From positions 26,468 through 90,467 of the forward strand of contig CANJZW010000005.1 of assembly GCA_947479475.1 (NCBI GenBank): a stretch of DNA of 64,000 bases. The letters run 5' to 3'. How positions within the stretch are numbered: position 1 is the first letter of the stretch; every line of letters starts with the position of its first letter. Positions 39,858 through 47,577 of the stretch are shown piece by piece. The notes below the pieces were generated by a model. It was not told the origin of the DNA. It saw only the letters and a program-made list of their open reading frames with translations, and did no database searches. The position numbers were made by a program, and so were the translations under genes. The DNA comes from Chthoniobacteraceae bacterium (GTDB lineage Bacteria; Verrucomicrobiota; Verrucomicrobiia; Chthoniobacterales; Chthoniobacteraceae).

Positions 39858-40925
39858 ATGAAACTTTTCATCCCTGGTCCCGTACAAGTCTCTGAAAAAA
39901 CCTTCGCCGCTTTCTGCAAGCCCATGATGGGGCACCGCAGCAACGACTTCAAAAAGCTGTATGGCGGCATCCAACCCCGGCTGCAGGAGCTTTTCCAGAC
40001 CAAGCAGCCCGTATTTCTTTCCACCTCCTCGGCCTGGGGGGTCATGGAAGGCGCCGTTCGCAACCTCGTCGGCACCGGCAAGGTTCTCAACTGCATGTGC
40101 GGCGCTTTTTCAGACAAGTGGCTCGATGTTTCCAAGCGCTGCGGCAAAGAGGCTGTTAGCCTTCAGGTGGAGTGGGGTCAGCCCATTCGCGGAGAACAGG
40201 TGCGGGAGCATCTCAAGCAGGGCGGTTTTGATGCGGTCACTTTGATTCACAACGAAACCTCCACCGGAGTGATGTCCAATATCGCGGAGATTGCGGAGGT
40301 TCTCCGTGAATTCCCCGAGGTGCGTTTGATTGTCGACAGCGTTTCCTCTTTTTCCGTGGTGCCCATCGCGATGGACGCCTTGGGCATCGATGTCCTTCTG
40401 ACCGGTTCCCAAAAGGCGCTGGCGATGCCTCCCGGCCTGGCGCTGTTTGCGGCTAGCCCTCGCGCCATGGAGCGTGCGGCCTCTGTGAAGGGGCGCGGCT
40501 ACTATTTTGATTTCATTGAGTTTCAGAAAAATCAGGCCGAGGACATGACGCCCTCGACGCCCTCGATCTCCCACATTTACGCGCTCGAATCCAAGCTCGA
40601 GGACATCTTCGCCGAAGGTGTTTCGGCCCGGCACGCCCGCCATGCCGCCACAAACGCGCTGGTGCACGAGTGGGTGCTCAGTCGCGGCTTTGAGTTTTTC
40701 GCACCCGAGGGGTACCGCTCCAAGTCGCTGACCTGCGTCGCGAACAACCGCAATATTGATGTAGCCGCCCTGTTGGCCAACCTTAAGAGCCGTCACCATT
40801 TAATAATTGATGGCGGATACGGCAAACTCAAAGGCCAGACCTTCCGTCTCTCCAACATGGGGGACGAAACGGTGGCTTCCGTGGGCGAACTGCTCGCCGC
40901 TTTGGACGATTGCCTTAAGGGCTAG
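39858..40925 (+). CDS. Class V aminotransferase (alanine-glyoxylate/serine-pyruvate type)
   Basis: A 355-residue PLP enzyme. It begins KLFIPGPVQVSEKTFAAF, the PGP motif of the alanine-glyoxylate aminotransferase group, then HRSNDFKKLY. The cofactor Asp160 is in LIVDSVSSFS, and the Schiff-base Lys186 is in LLTGSQKALAMPPGLA. It transfers an amino group between a small amino acid and glyoxylate, pyruvate or a related acid; exact substrates are uncertain. A peroxiredoxin gene starts 44 bases downstream on the same strand. Confidence 0.9.
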   Translation: MKLFIPGPVQVSEKTFAAFCKPMMGHRSNDFKKLYGGIQPRLQELFQTKQPVFLSTSSAWGVMEGAVRNLVGTGKVLNCMCGAFSDKWLDVSKRCGKEAVSLQVEWGQPIRGEQVREHLKQGGFDAVTLIHNETSTGVMSNIAEIAEVLREFPEVRLIVDSVSSFSVVPIAMDALGIDVLLTGSQKALAMPPGLALFAASPRAMERAASVKGRGYYFDFIEFQKNQAEDMTPSTPSISHIYALESKLEDIFAEGVSARHARHAATNALVHEWVLSRGFEFFAPEGYRSKSLTCVANNRNIDVAALLANLKSRHHLIIDGGYGKLKGQTFRLSNMGDETVASVGELLAALDDCLKG

Positions 40926-40969
40926 TTTTTCTCCCCAGCTTCCCAATTCAAACCAAACCAAATACTACC

Positions 40970-41602
40970 ATGTCCGTACTCGTTGGAAAAAAAGCCCCCC
41001 ATTTCAGTGCTCCCGCCGTTGTCAACGGGGGTGAATTCGCCTCGGATTTCTCACTGGACCAGTTCCTTGGCAAAAAAAACGTGGTGCTCTTCTTCTATCC
41101 GAAGGATTTCACGTTTGTGTGCCCGACGGAACTCCACGCTTTTCAGGAAAAACTCTCTGAGTTCGAAAAGCGCGGCACCGCAGTGGTCGGCGTCTCCACC
41201 GACACGGAACAGTGTCACTGGGCATGGCTGCAGACGCCCAAGAACCACGGCGGGATCCAGGGGGTGAAGTACCCCTTGGTGGCCGACGCCAACAAGACGA
41301 TCTCCTCCGCCTTCGACGTGCTCAACGGCGAATTTGGCGTCGACGAGGACGGCAATCTCACGGCGTCCTCGGAAATGATCGCCTACCGCGGTCTCTTCCT
41401 CATCGATAAACAAGGCGTTGTGCGTCACCAACTCGTCAACGACCTGCCCTTGGGCCGCAGTGTGGACGAGGCATTGCGCGTGGTGGATGCACTCGGATTT
41501 TTTGAAAAGAACGGCGAAGTCTGCCCCGCAAACTGGGCCCCCGGCAAGGAAGGCATGAAGGCCGATCACGCCGGTGTGGCGGACTACCTCTCCAAGCACT
41601 AA
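40970..41602 (+). CDS. Typical 2-Cys peroxiredoxin (AhpC-like)
   Basis: A 210-residue protein. The peroxidatic Cys51 is in FFYPKDFTFVCPTEL and the resolving Cys185 is in GEVCPANW, with a Gly-Gly-like GGIQGVKYPL region between. It reduces hydrogen peroxide and organic peroxides in the cytoplasm. No ahpF-type reductase is nearby, so the electron donor is unknown. The LarA-like gene starts four bases after its stop codon, indicating one message. Confidence 0.94.
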   Translation: MSVLVGKKAPHFSAPAVVNGGEFASDFSLDQFLGKKNVVLFFYPKDFTFVCPTELHAFQEKLSEFEKRGTAVVGVSTDTEQCHWAWLQTPKNHGGIQGVKYPLVADANKTISSAFDVLNGEFGVDEDGNLTASSEMIAYRGLFLIDKQGVVRHQLVNDLPLGRSVDEALRVVDALGFFEKNGEVCPANWAPGKEGMKADHAGVADYLSKH

Positions 41603-41605
41603 TCC

Positions 41606-42895
41606 GTGAACCTGCCCCCCCCTATCTCCCGCGTGGCGGCGACGGGCGCGAGTGTTTCCCCCGAAGACGTCGCACAACTGGTTGCAGAGGGCTGCCCTCT
41701 TGAGGATTACCGCGGAAAACGCGTCGTCCTCATCATCCCGGATTCCACGCGGACGTGTCCGGTGGGGCAGCTTTTCAAAATCCTGCACGCGCACTTGGGG
41801 GGGGCGGTGCGGGCTCTGGACATCATGGTGGCGCTGGGAACGCACCAACCCATGAGTGAGGAGGCCATTTGCGAGCGCCTTGAACTGACTCTGGAACAGC
41901 GCAAAACTCAGTATGCCGCCGTCGGTTTTCATAACCACGAATGGGACAACCCGGCTGCGCTCCGCAGGATAGGAGTCATCGGCCGGGATGAAATCAGTGC
42001 GCTGAGCGGCGGTCTCTTCGCCATGGATGTGCCGGTAGACATCAACGAAAAGGTGCTTGGATACGACCGTATCATTATCTGCGGGCCTGTGTTCCCCCAT
42101 GAGGTCGTCGGATTTTCCGGGGGCAACAAGTACCTGTTTCCCGGAGTGAGCGGGCCGGAGATTTTGAATTTTTTCCACTGGCTGGGGGCTGTGGTGACCA
42201 ATCCGATGATCATCGGGAACAAATGGACCCCGGTGCGCAAGGTGGTGGATCGTGCTGCCGCTTTGGTGCAGGTGCCTAAAGCCTGCTTGGCCATGGTGGT
42301 GGACCACGGGCATCTCGCGGGCCTCTATTGCGGCTCTCCGGAAAGCGCCTGGGACGGTGCTAGTGAACTTTCCCGGAAACTGCACATCGAATACAAGGAG
42401 AAGCCGTTCCACACGGTGCTTTCCTGCGCCCCCGCGATGTACGACGAGCTGTGGGTCGGAGGCAAGTGCATGTATAAGCTGGAGCCTGTCGTGGCCGACG
42501 GCGGAGAGCTCATCATTTACGCCCCGCACATTCACGAGATCTCGCTCACCCATGGGGAGTTGATTCGGGAAGTGGGCTATCACTGTCGTGACTATTTCTT
42601 AAAGCAGTGGGACCGTTTCAAGCACTACCCCTGGGGCACGATCGCGCACTCCACGCACGTGCGCGGGATCGGCACTTATGAAAACGGGGTGGAGCATTGC
42701 CGCGTGCAGGTGACGCTCGCGACGGGGATTCCCGAAGAGGTGTGCCGCTCGATCAACCTTGGCTACCGGGACCCGGCTTCCATCAATCCCGCGGATTATG
42801 CCGGGCGCGAAGAGGAGGGGATTTTGTACGTGCCGAAGGCGGGCGAGATGCTCTTTCATCTTCGCGAGCGGCCCGAATGGGCGCGAGAAATGTAG
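41606..42895 (+). CDS. LarA-like protein (DUF2088; lactate racemase family)
   Basis: A 429-residue protein with a GTG start at 41606, immediately after the peroxiredoxin stop; the GTG has no visible Shine-Dalgarno sequence, so translational coupling is likely. DUF2088 features are VLIIPDSTRTCPVGQLF, ALGTHQPMSEEAI, the NHEW segment, KVLGYDRIIICGPVFPHEVVGFSGGNKYLFPGVSGPEI (shown as separate motifs ICGPVFPHEVVG and FSGGNKYLFPGVSG) and VVDHGHLAGL. LarA enzymes use a nickel-pincer cofactor made by LarBCE; no such genes are present in this window. The family includes many racemases and epimerases of hydroxy acids; its substrate here is unknown. Confidence 0.85.
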   Translation: MNLPPPISRVAATGASVSPEDVAQLVAEGCPLEDYRGKRVVLIIPDSTRTCPVGQLFKILHAHLGGAVRALDIMVALGTHQPMSEEAICERLELTLEQRKTQYAAVGFHNHEWDNPAALRRIGVIGRDEISALSGGLFAMDVPVDINEKVLGYDRIIICGPVFPHEVVGFSGGNKYLFPGVSGPEILNFFHWLGAVVTNPMIIGNKWTPVRKVVDRAAALVQVPKACLAMVVDHGHLAGLYCGSPESAWDGASELSRKLHIEYKEKPFHTVLSCAPAMYDELWVGGKCMYKLEPVVADGGELIIYAPHIHEISLTHGELIREVGYHCRDYFLKQWDRFKHYPWGTIAHSTHVRGIGTYENGVEHCRVQVTLATGIPEEVCRSINLGYRDPASINPADYAGREEEGILYVPKAGEMLFHLRERPEWAREM

Positions 42896-43049
42896 TCCGG
42901 GCCCTGATTCCCGGGCAGTGGAAATCCCCGAGGGCGGGGCCGTTTACTCAGGCGGCGACTCTGTATAGCGGGTCCCGCCGAGGAGGCGCTATTCGCGCAC
43001 CCTGTTTTCGTGGCGTTTGCGTTTGTGTGTTTTCGCGGTACCAGTGGGA

Positions 43050-43463
43050 ATGAACATACGCAGACCGGTGAGTGCAAAAATCCTGGTGGGGGCGGAGGGT
43101 TTGGGGACTCCGGATCAGGATCTGGTTGAAAAAAGGGCGAGGGAGGTTGCGGCAATTCAGGGACATGAGATTCCCACGATTGCGGACTGGGAGGAAGCGC
43201 GCCGCGAATTACACGGCCGCGGCGCCTCAAACGAGGTGCTGCCTTTGATCGAGGGGCCCTCGGGCTTGGGTGAGGCGTTTGGTTTAGGTGAGGAGTTTGG
43301 TTTAGGTGAGGAGTTTGGTTTGGCTGAGGCGTTTGGAGCAGTGGCCGGAAACGGGGACGAGACGAACCTGGGGGAGGAATTAATCCGGGAGGGTATGGAG
43401 GAGGCCGAGCACGAGCGGATGTTGCTTGCCAACAAACACTCGGAGGAAGGACTGGAGCTGTAA
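43050..43463 (+). CDS. DUF2934-like protein with GLGEEF repeats
   Basis: 137 residues from ATG 43050. The segment VEKRAREVAAIQGHEIPTIA, followed by DWEEARRELHG, resembles the DUF2934 helical motif. Four 6-residue repeats GLGE(A/E)F follow at about residues 72-95, encoded by four 18-bp DNA repeats, and the C-terminus is rich in Glu. There is no signal peptide. The function is unknown. A weak ribosome-site candidate precedes the ATG, so the start is likely but not certain. The opposite strand also has an open frame here, rejected because its coding pattern is Ser/Pro low-complexity. Confidence 0.55.
   Translation: MNIRRPVSAKILVGAEGLGTPDQDLVEKRAREVAAIQGHEIPTIADWEEARRELHGRGASNEVLPLIEGPSGLGEAFGLGEEFGLGEEFGLAEAFGAVAGNGDETNLGEELIREGMEEAEHERMLLANKHSEEGLEL
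43263..43334 (+). repeat. Four tandem 18-bp repeats in the DUF2934-like gene
   Basis: Four units (43263, 43281, 43299, 43317), with consensus GGTTTAGGTGAGGAGTTT, encode GLGEAF-GLGEEF-GLGEEF-GLAEAF. The middle two are identical, the outer two diverged by three or four bases. The near-identity suggests recent slippage expansion. Confidence 0.85.
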
Positions 43464-43510
43464 GAGCCTGGTTGTTTGGAGGTAACCGGGCGGATGGAGC
43501 GCCGAAAAAG

Positions 43511-43544
43511 AACAATGGGGGCAACAATGGGGGCAACAATGGGG
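43511..43544 (+). repeat. Three tandem 12-bp repeats AACAATGGGGGC
   Basis: Two exact copies (43511-43522, 43523-43534) and a third partial copy (43535-43544) lie in the 180-base gap between the DUF2934-like gene and the Fe-S maturation group. No function is visible. Confidence 0.8.
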
Positions 43545-43643
43545 TGAAAAGTCGAGGGATGAGCTGGCGGGTTTTCGCGGTTCTCTCATTCACTCGGATT
43601 CTCCCATTTCCACGCGTCCAGCTTGGCGCTAGCATTGCTGATT

Positions 43644-44189
43644 ATGTCGCAAATCCCGACCTCCATCACGGCCGAGACCACCATGCAGGAACTCGTCTCC
43701 CTTTTTCCAGGCGCACAGCGCGCGCTTTTTCGCGGCTACCACATTGGCGGTTGCTCGAGTTGCGGGTTCGAGCCTTCGGAAACCCTCTCCCAGGTGTGCG
43801 AGCGTAATGGTGGGCTTCCCGTTGCCGATGTCATCGGGTTTCTGGGCCAAGCCCAGGAGGAGGATGCCCGCCTTGAGATCTCCCCGAGTGCGGCCCGAGA
43901 TCTGGTGGAATCCGGGGCTGCGGTTATTGTGGATATCCGGTCTGGAGAAGAATTTAACGCCGTATCCATACCGGGGTCCATTTTGTTCACCGAAGACCTT
44001 ATGCATGCGCTCCCAGGCTGGGACCGCGCGAAGGAGATCATTTTTGTGTGCCACCACGGCGTCCGCAGCTTGGACGCTGCCGCGTATTTCGCGGGACACG
44101 GTCTGGAGAACGTGCGGAGCCTGAGCGGGGGGATCGACGCCTGGAGCTGTGAGGTGGATTCCTCTTTGCCTCGCTACGAACTGGCCTGA
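43644..44189 (+). CDS. DUF1858-type domain fused to rhodanese
   Basis: 181 residues from ATG 43644. The N-terminal part (TMQELVSLFPGAQRALFRGY, then HIGGCSSCG with C37 and C40) matches the DUF1858/ScdA-like disulfide-hybrid domain often found in Fe-S and redox proteins. The C-terminal rhodanese domain (about 78-178) has its sulfur-carrying Cys136 in IIFVCHHGVRS. It probably accepts persulfide sulfur and passes it on. It is the first gene of a three-gene run with a NifU-like scaffold 20 bases downstream and a SufT-like protein after that, consistent with a role in Fe-S cluster assembly. Confidence 0.82.
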   Translation: MSQIPTSITAETTMQELVSLFPGAQRALFRGYHIGGCSSCGFEPSETLSQVCERNGGLPVADVIGFLGQAQEEDARLEISPSAARDLVESGAAVIVDIRSGEEFNAVSIPGSILFTEDLMHALPGWDRAKEIIFVCHHGVRSLDAAAYFAGHGLENVRSLSGGIDAWSCEVDSSLPRYELA

Positions 44190-44209
44190 GCCGTAGGCTT
44201 CTGGTTTTT

Positions 44210-44758
44210 ATGAGCGATCTCCAACAACGCATTCAGGAAGCCGTTTCGCATCCGAAAAACTTGGGCGAAATGGTGGACGCCGACTCCGTGGGCACGGCCG
44301 GGTCTGCAGGCTGCGGGGATATGCTGCGGATGTGGGTCAAGTTCAAGGAGGACGCCACGGGTCGCAAGGTCATTGACCGCGCGACATTCCAGACTTTTGG
44401 GTGCGAAACAGCCATAGCCGTGGCCAGTGTTGCTACCGAGCTTGTGGCGGGCAAAACCATTGCCGAGGCTTTGGAAATGTCCAGCGGCGATCTGGCTGCT
44501 CCTCTGGGGGCGTTGCCTCCGATGAAAATACACTGCGCCCAACTGGTGGAAAGCGCTCTGCGTTCGGCCCTCGAACCAGCCCCCGCGGCCCCCTCCGCTG
44601 CGGTGACACAGCTAGGGGAGAGTCATTCCCAAGCCGCCCTTGGGCCTGCGCCTGCGGCGGCCGTCCAAAGCCCTTCGCTTCGGGACAGCTTCAAGCCTTC
44701 CGCCGATTCGGGCCGGAAGGTGCAGATCATTTTTAAAACCCCGGGATCGGCCCAGTAG
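44210..44758 (+). CDS. NifU/IscU-like Fe-S scaffold with long tail
   Basis: A 182-residue protein. The scaffold domain (about 1-120) has the three conserved Cys ligands: C35 in SAGCGDML (with Asp37), C65 in TFGCETAIA and C109 in LPPMKIHCAQLVE. The C-terminal 60 residues are Ala/Pro/Ser-rich and look disordered, unlike standard IscU/NifU. It would assemble transient Fe-S clusters in the cytoplasm. It lies between the rhodanese-fusion and SufT-like genes, in tight spacing. Confidence 0.85.
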   Translation: MSDLQQRIQEAVSHPKNLGEMVDADSVGTAGSAGCGDMLRMWVKFKEDATGRKVIDRATFQTFGCETAIAVASVATELVAGKTIAEALEMSSGDLAAPLGALPPMKIHCAQLVESALRSALEPAPAAPSAAVTQLGESHSQAALGPAPAAAVQSPSLRDSFKPSADSGRKVQIIFKTPGSAQ

Positions 44759-44792
44759 AGCCACCCCTGCCACCCCGGCCACCTTAAAATTC

Positions 44793-45344
44793 ATGCACGA
44801 AAATACTGAAAAAGTCCTGACTCGCGATTGCGAGGCCATTCGCATTCCAAGCGGCGAAGTCATCCAGCTGGCGAAGGGCTCCACCGTGATGATCACCCAG
44901 GCGCTGGGTGGCAGCTACACGGTGGCCACCGCAGACGGTCTTGCCCGGATTACCGACGAAAATGCCGACGCCCTGGGCTTGGAGTCCGCTCTTGGAAAAC
45001 GGGAGGACCGCAAACCTTTGGTCGACGTCAGAGTGGAGGAGGGAGCGGTTTGGGCGGAATTAAAGACGTGTTACGATCCAGAGATCCCGGTGAACATCGT
45101 GGATCTTGGGCTGGTCTACGACTGTGTGGTCGAGCAACCGGAGGGCCAGGCGGCCAAGGTGCTGGTGAAGATGACGTTGACCGCCCCCGGCTGTGGGATG
45201 GGCCCGGTGATTGCGCGGGAGGCGGAGCAAAAAATCATGGCGCTTCCAGGCGTGGATGAGGCACAAGTCGAGGTGGTCTGGGATCCGGCCTGGAACCAGT
45301 CGATGATCAGTGAAGTGGGCAAGATGAAGCTGGGGATGATCTAG
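44793..45344 (+). CDS. SufT-like protein (DUF59/MIP18 type)
   Basis: 183 residues from ATG 44793. An N-terminal segment (VLTRDCEAIRIPSGEVIQLA) typical of SufT precedes the DUF59 domain, with LKTCYDPEIPVNIVDLGLVY (C93) and MTLTAPGCGMGPVIA (C134). SufT helps mature Fe-S proteins. It is the last gene of the Fe-S group, 34 bases after the scaffold gene. No sufBCDS or iscS genes are present in this window. Confidence 0.88.
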   Translation: MHENTEKVLTRDCEAIRIPSGEVIQLAKGSTVMITQALGGSYTVATADGLARITDENADALGLESALGKREDRKPLVDVRVEEGAVWAELKTCYDPEIPVNIVDLGLVYDCVVEQPEGQAAKVLVKMTLTAPGCGMGPVIAREAEQKIMALPGVDEAQVEVVWDPAWNQSMISEVGKMKLGMI

Positions 45345-45352
45345 CTTGGCTG

Positions 45353-45440
45353 GAGCGATGCCGTTGAACGGACGTGGAGCGAAGCCTTTGAGCGGCTAGG
45401 GAAAAGCCGTTGAGCGGCTAGGGAGCGAAGCCGTTGAGGA
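45353..45440. repeat. Four degenerate tandem repeats at the HolB 3' end
   Basis: Copies with consensus GGAGCGAAGCCGTTGAGCGG followed by CTAG begin at about 45353, 45377, 45401 and 45423. The repeats fill the gap between the convergent sufT-like and delta' genes. The last copies enter the end of the delta' gene, and the CTAG of the third unit provides its stop codon. Confidence 0.75.
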
Positions 45441-46386
45441 TCCCGTGCTCCAGAGCGAGTGCTTCGTTGACTCCGGTCATGCCAAGGTGCTCGCGCATGC
45501 GGGTGATGGCCTGCACACGGGCGATCGCCTCGTCGGGGCTGAGGGTGCTCGCTGCGTTCTGGGCATGTTCCGCGCAGACTGGAAGGTGTCTGGCTGGCTG
45601 TCCGTTTTGGAGAAGCAGCACGTCTGTCCAAAAGGCTTCCAAGACCTCCAGTAAGCGGGTGCGTTCGCCAATATACAGGGCTTCGGTGCGGGCGGCGTGA
45701 GATTCCTCCAGTTGCTCCAGCCACTTTGGATCAACGGTTTGTTTGTATTGTTTTTCTTCCGCCTTAAAAGCTTGGGCGGCCGAACTGTGGATGCTCTCCT
45801 TGGTCTCAGCCAGGAGCGCCTGTAGTTGCTGCGCCAGCCAGAGTCCGCCCTGTAAGTCAGGTTTTCGCGTCGCAAAAAAGGCGGAGACAACTTCGGCGGC
45901 GGCCGTCGCCGAGGGGGAGAGGCCTCTGTGTGAGGGCGCCCTCAGCGGGATTTCAATGCAACGGGAAAGGATGGTTTCAAGTAACTGCTCGGGCAGTTCG
46001 CTCACGAGGAGCAGGTGTGTCTTTGGAGGAGGTTCCTCCAAAGTTTTCAAAAACGCGTTGGCGGCCTGTGGGACGAGTCGGTCAGCTTCGAAGATGATTC
46101 CAAACTTGCTCCCTCCCTTGGAGGAGCGCATCCGCAGTTCTCCCTCAAGACCGCGCAGCTGTTCAATGAGCAGTTTTCTGGACTTCGACTCGGGGGCGAT
46201 TGAATGGACGTCCGGGTGGGAAAGGACGGCGTCTGGTTCGCAGCCGAGCACCCTGGCGCAGAGATCCAGCGCGAGCTGGCGTTTGCCACTGCCTTGAGCG
46301 CCGGTGACCAAATAGGCGTGCGCCAGCCGGTTGTGAGCATGGGCCTGGAGCAGGAGAGCGAGGGCGTCTGGAGCGGCAAGTGACAT
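45418..46386 (-). CDS. holB: DNA polymerase III subunit delta' (HolB-like AAA+ protein)
   Basis: A 322-residue protein. The Walker A-like motif GAQGSGKR lies at residues 29-36, preceded by RLAHAYLVT. Clamp-loader features follow: FGIIFEADRLVPQAANAFLK, TLEEPPPKTHLLLVSE and ETILSRCIEIPL (SRC motif). It is the delta' part of the clamp loader that places the beta clamp on DNA. The C-terminal collar region is less conserved. Its last codons (NGFAP) and TAG stop come from a repeated intergenic element, so the native C-terminus may have been altered. The start ATG at 46386 directly fits the family. Confidence 0.88.
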   Translation of the reverse strand: MSLAAPDALALLLQAHAHNRLAHAYLVTGAQGSGKRQLALDLCARVLGCEPDAVLSHPDVHSIAPESKSRKLLIEQLRGLEGELRMRSSKGGSKFGIIFEADRLVPQAANAFLKTLEEPPPKTHLLLVSELPEQLLETILSRCIEIPLRAPSHRGLSPSATAAAEVVSAFFATRKPDLQGGLWLAQQLQALLAETKESIHSSAAQAFKAEEKQYKQTVDPKWLEQLEESHAARTEALYIGERTRLLEVLEAFWTDVLLLQNGQPARHLPVCAEHAQNAASTLSPDEAIARVQAITRMREHLGMTGVNEALALEHGILNGFAP

Positions 46387-46478
46387 GGGTGCATCCTACG
46401 CGAGGCTCGGCTGCGGAGCAAAGCGGGAAGGGGCCGGGCTTTGAGGTGCGGACTGAAGTGCAGACTCCACCGCACCGG

Positions 46479-47408
46479 CTAGCGGACGAAAACGCGCGGG
46501 CCGTCCGAGGGGGAGGTCGCCATCCTGTCCTTGGAGCGGCGGGCCTGCTGAACAAAATCGTTGTTTTCTCCGTAATCAGACCACGGACCGCGCGGGATTT
46601 CGCTGACCTCGACGAACTTCCAGTCTGTTACATCGATGGAGTTCAGGCGCAGGTAATCGCGCACTGCAGGGGAAACATCCAAGCCAGCGCCGCTATTGAG
46701 ATTGGGGAGGGGGCGTTCCTTGCCGAAAACGTATTCCCAGTGGTCGGTGCGGAAGGGGCCGCAGTCGCCCCACTGCGCGTAGCAAACGCGCCCCTGATTG
46801 TTCCGGATGGCGATCCAGCGGTCCCGGCACACGCTTTGGCCCTCGCGCACAAAGGCAGCGCGGAACCAGGGGATGACCGCGCGTGCCTCCGACTTGTGCG
46901 AGCTTCCCTTGACATCGTTGTAGGGCAGCGCGAAGTAAAACGGGTTAAGTTTGGGCGTAAACGTCGCGGGTGAAAACCCCCTGCGCCGTGTGGGATCCGG
47001 ATTATCGAAGCCACCAAAAGAGTCTTTCCAGTTCAAATCCCAGCTTGATGAACGGTTGTGGACCGGGTTGTTGACCGTGGCGGCCTCACCCACCCAGAAA
47101 ATGGTGGTGACGATCTTGTTTTTCCACGGGTAACGTCCCAAAGAAGCCCCCGCGGCCCCCTGTCCCAGTCCCTGTCTCGCCGCTAGCGCGACGGGACTTC
47201 CCGAGGAGGGCACTCGCACTTCCGGTTCCAGAGATTGCAGGACGCTTTCCCTCAATTTCTCTGCGTACCGGACAAATTCGGCTTTTTCAGAAAACGGAGA
47301 CGCCAGTTGGCCGTCCGCCAGAGGACCGGACGCCAGAAAGAAGAGGCTGACTCCGACCGCCCCAAGAGTAACAGGGCGGCAAAAGGGTTGCTGCGAGAGA
47401 TTTCCCAT
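46479..47408 (-). CDS. Exported protein of unknown function
   Basis: 309 residues from ATG 47408, chosen because it gives a signal peptide (MGNLSQQPFCRPVTLGAVGV, core LFFLASGPLADG). An upstream start at 47651 would overlap the divergent isomerase gene. The C-terminal half has a distinctive Trp/Gly-rich region: WIAIRNNQGRVCYAQWGDCG, PFRTDHWEYVFGKERPLPN and GAGLDVSPAVRDYLRL. This resembles a double-psi beta-barrel-like (RlpA-type) ending by loose pattern only. I do not recognise the family with certainty. The delta' gene lies 92 bases downstream on the same strand. Confidence 0.6.
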   Translation of the reverse strand: MGNLSQQPFCRPVTLGAVGVSLFFLASGPLADGQLASPFSEKAEFVRYAEKLRESVLQSLEPEVRVPSSGSPVALAARQGLGQGAAGASLGRYPWKNKIVTTIFWVGEAATVNNPVHNRSSSWDLNWKDSFGGFDNPDPTRRRGFSPATFTPKLNPFYFALPYNDVKGSSHKSEARAVIPWFRAAFVREGQSVCRDRWIAIRNNQGRVCYAQWGDCGPFRTDHWEYVFGKERPLPNLNSGAGLDVSPAVRDYLRLNSIDVTDWKFVEVSEIPRGPWSDYGENNDFVQQARRSKDRMATSPSDGPRVFVR

Positions 47409-47577
47409 TCGGTAAAGAGGTTCACTTTGAGGTTGAGACCTGTCGTCGTAAAGAGGCAAATACGCAAGGAGAGACAGAAGCTGTTGCCCCCGCCCCGAGT
47501 CTTTGTATAACAGAGGGCCCTTTTCCAGACTGTCCGGCGCTTTGCGTTTTTTGGCAGTCGGGAGATAAATATTGAAT

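Noticed and set aside
43157..43435. Minus-strand open frame opposite the DUF2934-like gene
   Set aside because: The product is Ser/Pro/Lys low-complexity with no domain pattern, and the plus-strand frame fits DUF2934 better.
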